Origin: Methanocorpusculum sp.
GTDB taxonomy: Archaea > Halobacteriota > Methanomicrobia > Methanomicrobiales > Methanocorpusculaceae
Assembly (NCBI GenBank): GCA_029987315.1
Contig: DALTVZ010000073.1
Location: 1 to 7,752, forward strand
Direction: 5' to 3'
Length of the DNA: 7,752 bases
A program made the position numbers and the translations under genes. This document shows, piece by piece, positions 1-5,143 of this stretch. Position 1 is the first letter of the stretch, and each line of letters opens with the position of its first letter. The notes beneath the pieces are model-generated. The model searched no databases, was not told the DNA's origin, and saw nothing but the letters and a program-made list of their open reading frames with translations.

Positions 1-48
1 GCGGATCCGGGGAAAGCCGCACACGAATTCCGTCTGCGGGCCCTCTGA
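1..48 (+). CDS. C-terminal tail of an unidentified gene (partial)
   Basis: Frame 1 is open from the window edge to a TGA at 46-48 and encodes 15 residues ending in HEFRLRAL. The codons are GC-rich, and the stop lies 6 nt from the stop of the convergent cofD gene, a typical tail-to-tail arrangement. Too little is present to name a family. An alternative is that this is untranslated sequence downstream of cofD. The call rests only on the open frame and the arrangement. Confidence 0.35.
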   Translation, partial: ADPGKAAHEFRLRAL

Positions 49-54
49 TCTATT

Positions 55-969
55 TTATTTTCTCGGGAAGTACGACAGCAGATCCCACGCTAGTGACTCT
101 GCCTTTTTTTCATTCGTCATCATAGTATCGAGACGATGAGCTCTCGGCACCTCAATCGCAGTATCTTTAGTATCCTGAATGAACAGATCGACCACATCTT
201 TGTACACCTGCCATGTGCCGTATGACGTTGATTCATAGCCCCACGCCTTCATCAGGGCGGCCGCAGGGCCGCTGATAGGACGGTTCCCTATGAACGGGCT
301 CACGGCCACCGTGAACTTGTTTTGCAGAGCTTCACGAACACCTGCACATTCAAGGATGGGGCCAATACTCGTCACTGGATTTGAGGGGCCGATGATCACG
401 CCGTCACTTTCTTCTATGGCTGAGACAACTTCAGGGCTTGTTGTGAGTGGAGAACCGTCGGCAGTTTTTCTGATCACGCCTTTGATATCCACGTTCCCTC
501 GTCTGCCCACCCAGTACTCCTGATAATGCATCAGGGAATCATCCTCACAGACCACATACGTCGCGACCTCCTGATCCGACATCGGAAGGATCCGTGCAGA
601 TAGGCCATAACCTTTGGCAATCTTCTCGGTTGCTTTGGTGAGGGTCATTCCTTGCCTAAGAAACTCAGCACGGGCGATATTTGTCGCACGGTCTTTGTCG
701 CCAAGCGGCAGAAGTTCAGTGTATCCCAGTTTTTCCATCGCATGAAATGTCTCAAAGGAGTCCCCGCGGATCCCCCACCATGAGTCGGTGTTCAAAAGTC
801 CGGAAAAAAGATACACGAGGGTATCGATATCCGGGGAAACATACTGACCGGACATCCAGATATCCTCAGCCGTATTCACGACGACCGTGATCTCGTGGTC
901 GTGCAGGATCTGTCGAAGACCTCGGATGAGTTTGGGCGTTCCTGTTCCGCCGGAGAAAACAGTGATCAT
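55..969 (-). CDS. cofD: 2-phospho-L-lactate transferase CofD
   Basis: This cytoplasmic enzyme joins the phospholactyl group of an activated nucleotide precursor to the deazaflavin Fo, giving F420-0, the core of the methanogen electron carrier F420. The 304 residues match the usual family length. Visible signatures are the N-terminal nucleotide-binding loop SGGTGTPK (6-13), NTAEDIWMSGQYVSPDIDT (32-50), WWGIRGDSF (64-72), GDKDRATNIAR (90-100), the MSDQ segment (130-133) and GPSNPVTSIGPIL (194-206). The ATG at 969 leads directly into the conserved loop, so the start is safe. No Shine-Dalgarno site lies in front of it, while an AT-rich element sits about 28 nt upstream, which would fit a leaderless message. 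The gene lies 34 nt downstream of the YcxB-like gene on the same strand. Family assignment is very secure. Confidence 0.96.
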   Translation of the reverse strand: MITVFSGGTGTPKLIRGLRQILHDHEITVVVNTAEDIWMSGQYVSPDIDTLVYLFSGLLNTDSWWGIRGDSFETFHAMEKLGYTELLPLGDKDRATNIARAEFLRQGMTLTKATEKIAKGYGLSARILPMSDQEVATYVVCEDDSLMHYQEYWVGRRGNVDIKGVIRKTADGSPLTTSPEVVSAIEESDGVIIGPSNPVTSIGPILECAGVREALQNKFTVAVSPFIGNRPISGPAAALMKAWGYESTSYGTWQVYKDVVDLFIQDTKDTAIEVPRAHRLDTMMTNEKKAESLAWDLLSYFPRK

Positions 970-993
970 GATTAAGGGGATTGGACGGGAGAG

Positions 994-1001
994 ATTATGA
1001 A
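994..1001 (-). promoter_or_regulatory. Possible TATA box for cofD
   Basis: On the minus strand this reads TTCATAAT, centred about 28 nt before the cofD ATG, in the short gap after the upstream stop codon. With no Shine-Dalgarno site present, that spacing would put transcription start at or near the ATG. The match to the archaeal box is only moderate, and cofD may equally be read through from upstream. Confidence 0.25.
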
Positions 1002-1003
1002 AA

Positions 1004-1528
1004 TTATGAATGAGAGGGGAGTTTTGCTTTCAGTGCTGCAACGAATTCATCCGTACCATGAACACCCGCCGGGATGATCGATCCCTGTAAAGCGTCCACG
1101 TAAATGTACACGGCGTCGTTCTCATGCACGATATCCTGTATAGATGAGTAAGGGGAGACGGATTCTTTTGAACCGATCGAGAAATGCAGCCCATCATCCT
1201 CGAGTGATATGGCCGCCGGCATCTTCCAGGGCGCGGTTGGGCCTCCCTTTCGAAGGAATTTTCGGAGGTTTCTTTCGATCATTTTCCAGTAAAATTTAGG
1301 ATAGAACCGGTAAATCAGGAATCCAACAATCAAGCCGCCGGCAAAACCAGCCCAAAGATAGGTAAATCCGGTAAAGGTCACAGCAAGTAACATTGGCAGG
1401 AAAAAGAACACAACCGACATATAGATCCGTGATCTGAAAAATTGACTTCGTATCGTTGGAGAACGAGAGTAGTGAGATCTATTGAACGCGATATAATCAT
1501 TCTCGGTTAATGTATACTGCAGATTCAT
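1004..1528 (-). CDS. YcxB-like membrane protein
   Basis: This is a small inner-membrane protein of the YcxB type, whose biochemical role is unknown. The N-terminus (LTENDYIAFNRSHYSRS) resembles the family's opening segment. Two adjacent hydrophobic helices follow at about residues 35-55 and 57-74, then a basic stretch (KMIERNLRKFLRK) and a soluble C-terminal domain. That domain starts ISLEDDGLHF and ends with a YIYVDALQGSIIP strand pattern characteristic of YcxB. I chose the ATG at 1528 (174 aa). Two in-frame GTG codons immediately upstream (1532-1534 and 1529-1531) could add two residues. A GTGGTGAT run abuts the ATG, so the ribosome signal is ambiguous. The gene sits 43 nt after purF and 34 nt before cofD, all on the same strand, but its position gives no clear functional clue. 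Confidence 0.8.
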   Translation of the reverse strand: MNLQYTLTENDYIAFNRSHYSRSPTIRSQFFRSRIYMSVVFFFLPMLLAVTFTGFTYLWAGFAGGLIVGFLIYRFYPKFYWKMIERNLRKFLRKGGPTAPWKMPAAISLEDDGLHFSIGSKESVSPYSSIQDIVHENDAVYIYVDALQGSIIPAGVHGTDEFVAALKAKLPSHS

Positions 1529-1551
1529 CACCACTCAATAGGTTTTGAAGA

Positions 1552-1571
1552 GAGAAGAAACTTCTCAAAAA
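1552..1571 (-). terminator. Weak possible terminator after purF
   Basis: Directly after the purF stop the minus strand reads TTTTT (1571-1567), then a perfect 6-bp hairpin GAGAAG-TTT-CTTCTC (1566-1552). Archaeal RNA polymerase stops mainly at oligo-T tracts, so five T residues may cause partial termination. The T run precedes rather than follows the hairpin, so this is not an intrinsic terminator of the bacterial type. Confidence 0.25.
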
Positions 1572-2963
1572 TCAGTTTTTTGTCTGAGTGATCCTTCTGG
1601 GGCAGTTGGAACACTCACCCGGAATATCCAGCGGAAATATTCCGCTGGAGCATGCCATACAAAGATCCTCGGCCGGAATGCCGATCGAGGCCACAAGATC
1701 CTCATGAGAAACAAACTCCAGTGTCGTTGCATGGATCATCTCCCGAATCGAAGCCGTGTCCCGACCGGTCGCAATAAGTTCTTTACGGTTCGCAAAATCC
1801 ACACCGAAATAACACGGCGCAATGATCGGAGGGGAGCCGATCCTCATATGGACCTCTTTTGCACCAAAATCCTTCACCATATCAACGATCCGAAGAGAGG
1901 TCGTGCCTCTGATTATGCTGTCATCAACTAAGATGACCGACTTCCCGGAAACATGGAGACGGATCGGATTCATTTTCATCCGAACTGCGTTCTCGCGAAG
2001 ATTTCGCCCAGGCATGATGAATGTTCTGCCGACATATCTGTTCTTCAGCAGACCTTCGATGTAGGGGATACCGGAGGCTGATGCATAGCCGGTGGCAAAA
2101 GCAGTGCCGCTGTCAGGGATCGGTGATACCAGATCAGCTTTCGGAGCATTTTTTGCAAGACATGCCCCGATTTTTCTTCGGGCATCATACACGAGCACGC
2201 CATCAAGTACCGAATCAGGCCGAGCCGTATACACGTACTCAAATGCACAATATGCCTTGTGATCCGACTCGAGGACCTGACAATGGGAGACCCCGTCACC
2301 GGTGATCGTCAGAAGTTCGCCGGGGACAACATCTCCCATAAAAGCGGCTGAAAGAATATCCAGGGCTACGCTTTCAGAGGCCACGACATACCCAAAATCG
2401 GTTTTTCCAAAACATAATGGTTTTGTGCCGAGAGGATCGCGGAATGCATACAGGATACCGTCCAAAACCGCGACACCCGAATACCCTCCAGAAAGTCGTT
2501 TGATCGTATTTACAAATGCATCCTGTGGAGAGGCATCGCTGACGAGTTCGTGAGCGATCATTGCTGCAATAAGTTCAGCATTGGTCGTTGTTGAAAAAAT
2601 GTGTCCTTTGTTCTCGTATTCACTGCGGAGCGTTTCGCGGTTGATCAAAGCCGCTGATACGGTTATAGAGAGGCGATGATCTTTGAATGTGAAGTTGAGG
2701 GGCTGAGTATTCTGCGAATGTTCGCGGTGTGCTATTTGAGTATACAAAACCTGTCCCACACCCACGTTGCCAACGAGTCGGGAGAGAGCCTCTTCACAAA
2801 ACACTTCAGAAAGTTGTCCGGGCCCTTTATGAACTGAAAATTCATGCCCGTCAAAAGTAGATATGCCCGCAGCTTCCTGCCCTCTATGTTGCAGGGCGTG
2901 CAGAGCATAATAAAGGGGGTACGCGACACCTCGAGAATCGACGATGCCTGCAATACCGCTCAT
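1572..2963 (-). CDS. purF: Amidophosphoribosyltransferase PurF with degenerate glutaminase site
   Basis: PurF makes phosphoribosylamine from PRPP, the first step of purine synthesis. Normally ammonia is released from glutamine by an N-terminal Ntn-type domain and channelled to a PRPP domain. The PRPP domain looks complete: KNRYVGRTFIMPG (307-319) and the PRPP loop VILVDDSIIRGTTS (343-356). Iron-sulfur ligand cysteines of the Bacillus-type enzyme are all there: C239 in CAFEYVYTARPDS, C384, C435 and C438. The N-terminal fold is recognisable (QHRGQEAAGIS at 25-35), but the active site is gone. The protein starts Met-Ser-Gly instead of Met-Cys-Gly, and the usual GHVRY is GQVLY (Arg to L73). The oxyanion AHNGNL is TVSAAL, and SDTE is TNAE (Asp to N128). 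No propeptide is possible, since the in-frame stop of rpl37e lies five codons upstream. An extra C-x2-C (C451/C454) closes the chain. It follows rpl37e by 12 nt. Confidence 0.95.
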   Translation of the reverse strand: MSGIAGIVDSRGVAYPLYYALHALQHRGQEAAGISTFDGHEFSVHKGPGQLSEVFCEEALSRLVGNVGVGQVLYTQIAHREHSQNTQPLNFTFKDHRLSITVSAALINRETLRSEYENKGHIFSTTTNAELIAAMIAHELVSDASPQDAFVNTIKRLSGGYSGVAVLDGILYAFRDPLGTKPLCFGKTDFGYVVASESVALDILSAAFMGDVVPGELLTITGDGVSHCQVLESDHKAYCAFEYVYTARPDSVLDGVLVYDARRKIGACLAKNAPKADLVSPIPDSGTAFATGYASASGIPYIEGLLKNRYVGRTFIMPGRNLRENAVRMKMNPIRLHVSGKSVILVDDSIIRGTTSLRIVDMVKDFGAKEVHMRIGSPPIIAPCYFGVDFANRKELIATGRDTASIREMIHATTLEFVSHEDLVASIGIPAEDLCMACSSGIFPLDIPGECSNCPRRITQTKN

Positions 2964-2975
2964 ATTATAACCCGT

Positions 2976-3149
2976 TTAATTATCTGCTGCTCTTTTCGTC
3001 CAGTTGTACCCACGGATCTTTGAGCTTTTGCCAAAGCCGCATGATGAACATACTCCGTGCCGTGCGTGCATAGACTGTTTGCCACAGCGGCGACAGATGA
3101 TATGGGAATGTTTATTTTTCAAACCCATTGATGGTGTGCCTTTTGTCAT
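2976..3149 (-). CDS. rpl37e: Large-subunit ribosomal protein L37e
   Basis: This is a 57-residue zinc-ribbon protein of the archaeal/eukaryotic large ribosomal subunit, where L37e contacts 23S rRNA. The translation begins [20 protein letters not shown] and contains two C-x2-C pairs, C19/C22 (CRRC) and C34/C37 (CSSC). The linker QSMHARHG is basic, and the tail [10 protein letters not shown] is typical of the family. The start at 3149 is fixed by a good Shine-Dalgarno site (GAGGTGAA on the minus strand) six bases upstream. The stop is in the same frame as the following purF. The gene begins 19 nt after LSm, a pairing well known in archaeal genomes. Confidence 0.96.
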   Translation of the reverse strand: MTKGTPSMGLKNKHSHIICRRCGKQSMHARHGVCSSCGFGKSSKIRGYNWTKRAADN

Positions 3150-3155
3150 TGTTAA

Positions 3156-3163
3156 TTCACCTC
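3156..3163 (-). promoter_or_regulatory. Ribosome binding site of rpl37e
   Basis: The minus strand reads GAGGTGAA, a close complement to the 3' end of archaeal 16S rRNA, with six bases to the ATG at 3149. It settles the start of this short gene. Confidence 0.75.
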
Positions 3164-3168
3164 GATGT

Positions 3169-3396
3169 TTATTCTACAGATGGAGATATGTAGATGACGT
3201 TGTCTCCACGCACAATCAGCGTGCCAAGAGCAACGATGCCGTTCTCTCCTTTTTCCTCTGCCTTGTCAAGAACCAGGTTCATGTGAACGTCGTATCCCTG
3301 AAGAACTCCACGGATCTCCCGTCCACCTTTCAGTGAAATGATAACCGGCAGGCGGTTCAGAACCTGATCTAAAATCTCAAGTGGTCTTTTTGTCAT
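3169..3396 (-). CDS. Sm-like archaeal protein (LSm/SmAP)
   Basis: This 75-residue Sm-fold protein should assemble into a heptameric ring that binds U-rich RNA and acts in RNA metabolism. The Sm1 motif spans about residues 17-43, with [13 protein letters not shown] then HMNLVL. The Sm2 motif is [15 protein letters not shown] (57-71). Likely uridine-contact residues are H38 and N40 of DVHMN and R63/D65 of RGDN. The frame stays open upstream to 3471, but the start is placed at the ATG at 3396. There the family's usual N-terminus begins ([11 protein letters not shown]), and a GAGAGGTAA Shine-Dalgarno site precedes it. It is the first gene of the LSm-rpl37e-purF run. Its leader contains inverted repeats and a U-rich stretch (see 3428-3500), so regulation by its own product is conceivable but unproven. 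Confidence 0.95.
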   Translation of the reverse strand: MTKRPLEILDQVLNRLPVIISLKGGREIRGVLQGYDVHMNLVLDKAEEKGENGIVALGTLIVRGDNVIYISPSVE

Positions 3397-3400
3397 TGGA

Positions 3401-3409
3401 TTACCTCTC
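3401..3409 (-). promoter_or_regulatory. Ribosome binding site of LSm
   Basis: The minus strand reads GAGAGGTAA, with its AGGT core six bases before the ATG at 3396. It supports the 75-residue form over the longer open frame starting at 3471. Confidence 0.75.
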
Positions 3410-3427
3410 GTTTCTCTCAGGGAGAGA

Positions 3428-3500
3428 GTCCGAAACGAAAACCGCAGGCAGGATATGCCGGGCAAACACAAAAGCCGCGGCTTTCATGCATGTTTCGGAC
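3428..3500. repeat. Inverted-repeat structure in the LSm leader / divergent spacer
   Basis: A perfect 9-bp inverted repeat, gtccgaaac (3428-3436) and gtttcggac (3492-3500), encloses 55 bases. Inside are a perfect 14-bp palindrome, aaagccgcggcttt (3471-3484), and a small ggca/tgcc hairpin (3447-3459). On the minus strand this lies just upstream of the LSm ribosome binding site, so it could fold in the 5' leader. The minus strand also has a U-rich run (CTTTTGTGTTTG). It could instead be a DNA operator. The length of 73 nt is tRNA-like, but no tRNA arms are present. Confidence 0.5.
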
Positions 3501-3621
3501 GTCACATAAGCCTAAGACTCATGGACGAGTGCTTAATGTATACGCCACCTTTACACATAAAGATACCGGGAATCAAATGTCGCGGTCTAAAGCCTGAACC
3601 ACTGATGAGCGGCCAAAAGCC

Positions 3622-3629
3622 TATTTAAT
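3622..3629 (+). promoter_or_regulatory. Probable TATA box of the PUA-domain gene
   Basis: TATTTAAT is centred about 22 nt before the ATG at 3648 and 31 nt before the second in-frame ATG at 3657. Archaeal transcription usually starts about 25 nt past the box centre, so the message would start at or within a few bases of 3648. No Shine-Dalgarno site is seen for either start. Confidence 0.5.
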
Positions 3630-3647
3630 TTACCGCGGCCAATAGCA

Positions 3648-4154
3648 ATGCAACATATGGCAGACCTTATCATCAAAAAACGACACGCCATCAAAAAAAG
3701 TCAGCTTGCGGCTTTGATGACCAAACTTGTCGATAATATCGGGGATCAGGCAGCTAAATATGATGCCCCGATGATCGAGATCGCCGAGACGGCGTCAAAA
3801 TACAACATCTACATCATCGACAAAAAACCGCTCATAATGGAGAAGGATGACTGGGCATTCCCGACACTTCGCGGCGCCATCAGCCGGCCGTTTTCCGGCA
3901 GACGGATCGTGGTCGATATGGGAGCGATACCCTATATGATCAACGGCGCAGATATCATGCGGCCGGGGATCGTTTCGGTCACGGATGATGTCAAAGCCGG
4001 GCAGCCGGCGCTCGCAGTTGATGAGAGTCATGACAAACCCCTCGCAATTGTCCTCCCTCTCTATGATGCAAAGGATATCATCGCGCTTGAGAAGGGAAAG
4101 GCGGCTAAAAATCTGCATTACATCGGCGATGAGCTCTGGAATCTGGAGATCTAG
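3648..4154 (+). CDS. PUA-domain RNA-binding protein (archaeal MCT-1/Tma20 type)
   Basis: This protein has the two-part layout of archaeal relatives of eukaryotic MCT-1/Tma20, which act in translation reinitiation and ribosome recycling. An N-terminal pre-PUA region with a basic opening (LIIKKRHAIKKSQ, 7-19) is followed by a C-terminal PUA domain from about residue 86. The PUA core is RIVVDMGAIPYMINGADIM (86-104), then RPGIVSVTDDVKAGQP (105-120) and the strand PLAIVLPLYDAKDI (131-144). In archaea its target, presumably rRNA, tRNA or the ribosome, is an inference from the family. The ATG at 3648 gives 168 aa. The ATG at 3657 (165 aa, MADLIIKKRH) is equally possible. It is read divergently from LSm and has its own TATA box, and sepF follows after a 50-nt gap with a separate promoter. 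Confidence 0.88.
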   Translation: MQHMADLIIKKRHAIKKSQLAALMTKLVDNIGDQAAKYDAPMIEIAETASKYNIYIIDKKPLIMEKDDWAFPTLRGAISRPFSGRRIVVDMGAIPYMINGADIMRPGIVSVTDDVKAGQPALAVDESHDKPLAIVLPLYDAKDIIALEKGKAAKNLHYIGDELWNLEI

Positions 4155-4173
4155 ATGCCCTACACAGATAGAA

Positions 4174-4181
4174 TTATATAA
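4174..4181 (+). promoter_or_regulatory. TATA box of sepF
   Basis: TTATATAA is a near-ideal archaeal TATA box, centred 27 nt before the sepF ATG at 4205. There is no Shine-Dalgarno site in the AT-rich spacer. The spacing places transcription start at the ATG itself, so the message is predicted to be leaderless. Confidence 0.75.
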
Positions 4182-4204
4182 CCAACAACTAAACTATTTT
4201 TCAT

Positions 4205-4579
4205 ATGGGATTTCTTGACGGAATATTTGGACCGAAGGACAAAGCGATAGACGAAGACACCTACATGAAGCTTGATCTGCAGGCATACGAAGGAGCGGTC
4301 GGAGAGAACGAACCCGCAACAATGTATATCAAAGTAGCAAGCATCTCTGATATCAAAGATTGTCCGAAGATAAAAGACGAGATATACAACGGAAACATTG
4401 TCATCGTGGACATCACCAAACTCAAGCTCGACAAAATCATGTTCGACCGTGTTATGGGCGATCTACGTGCCGTTTCCCGCGATGTGAACGGTGACATCAT
4501 CGGACTTGGCGACCAGCGTTACGTTATCGTTGTGCCGACCGGTGTTCGTATCTCCCGAGAAAAGATCGGCGGGTTCTAA
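4205..4579 (+). CDS. sepF: Cell-division protein SepF
   Basis: SepF anchors the FtsZ ring to the membrane and is the main FtsZ anchor in many FtsZ-containing archaea. The protein is 124 aa, the usual short archaeal size. Its first residues MGFLDGIFG form the amphipathic membrane-targeting helix, followed by a charged linker. The globular SepF domain spans about 38-124, with strands TMYIKVASI (39-47) and GNIVIVDITKL (63-73). A helical part, LDKIMFDRVMGDLRAVSRDV, and the diagnostic GLGDQRYVIVVPTGVRI (101-117) follow. It is transcribed from the TATA box at 4174-4181, apparently without a leader. The ZPR1-like gene begins 6 nt after its stop and the Rsm22-like gene 6 nt after that, so the three are likely one transcript. 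Confidence 0.95.
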   Translation: MGFLDGIFGPKDKAIDEDTYMKLDLQAYEGAVGENEPATMYIKVASISDIKDCPKIKDEIYNGNIVIVDITKLKLDKIMFDRVMGDLRAVSRDVNGDIIGLGDQRYVIVVPTGVRISREKIGGF

Positions 4580-4585
4580 AACCGA

Positions 4586-5137
4586 ATGCGTCAGGTTGTT
4601 CCCGGTCCCTGTCCAGACTGCGGAGAGGAGATCGAATATATTTATGATACGGAAAATGTACCGTATTTTTCCGATATTCTCCTGATCTGCGGTGTGTGTA
4701 CCTGTGGTTTTCGCATCGTCGACACCATGATATTAAACGACCATGAACCAAGCCGTTGGGAGATGAGGGTAGAGACAGCGGAAGATCTTGATGCTCGTGT
4801 CGTGCGCAGTACGCAAGGAGAGATCGACATCCCTGAATTTGGTATAAATATCCACCCAGGTCCTGCCTGTTTTGGATTCGTATCAAACATCGAAGGAGTT
4901 TTGGAGAGAGCGGAGGATGCGATAAAACGCGCATCGATCTCCTGTGAAGGCGATGAGATATGCCAGGCAACTGAACTCTTGGACAAAATCGAAAAAGCAC
5001 GAAGGTCCGAATTTCCATTTACCGTTATCATCTCCGATCCGAGCGGAAATTCAGGGATCGTCTCCCCAAAAGCCAAAAAGACCAAACTCGAAATTGAGCC
5101 GGAAGCTGACGGATACTCCGTCAAACCGCTCGTGTAA
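4586..5137 (+). CDS. ZPR1-related zinc-finger protein
   Basis: This 183-aa protein matches the single-module archaeal form of ZPR1. In eukaryotes ZPR1 binds translation elongation factor eEF1A and helps it fold. Archaeal proteins carry one zinc finger plus one beta-rich domain. Here the finger uses C9/C12 (GPCPDCGEE) and C35, C38 and C40 (ICGVCTCGFR). The downstream domain shows GPACFGFVSNIEGVLERAED (92-111) and the family signature FTVIISDPSGNSGI (145-158). The start ATG lies 6 nt after the sepF stop with no convincing Shine-Dalgarno site, so translational coupling is likely. A role with archaeal EF-1A is an inference from the eukaryotic family. Confidence 0.9.
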   Translation: MRQVVPGPCPDCGEEIEYIYDTENVPYFSDILLICGVCTCGFRIVDTMILNDHEPSRWEMRVETAEDLDARVVRSTQGEIDIPEFGINIHPGPACFGFVSNIEGVLERAEDAIKRASISCEGDEICQATELLDKIEKARRSEFPFTVIISDPSGNSGIVSPKAKKTKLEIEPEADGYSVKPLV

Positions 5138-5143
5138 CATAGA

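Noticed and set aside
1572..2963. PurF Met-Ser-Gly start as a simple base-call error for Met-Cys-Gly
   Set aside because: One changed base could explain Ser alone, but Arg73, Asn101-Gly102 and Asp127 equivalents are also replaced in an otherwise intact frame.
3397..3471. Longer LSm start giving 100 residues
   Set aside because: The additional 25 residues do not resemble any Sm N-terminus, and a good ribosome binding site lies directly before the ATG at 3396.
3428..3500. A 73-nt element with paired ends, like a tRNA
   Set aside because: Neither strand has a T-arm GGTTCRA motif, a D-arm or a 7-base anticodon loop in the right place. The ends pair over 9 bp rather than 7, and no CCA or discriminator context is seen.
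3593..3608. Possible C/D box guide RNA (ctgatga at 3602-3608, ctga just before)
   Set aside because: The box C first base is not a purine, and the only nearby CTGA lies upstream of it. No ordered C-D'-C'-D set is present.
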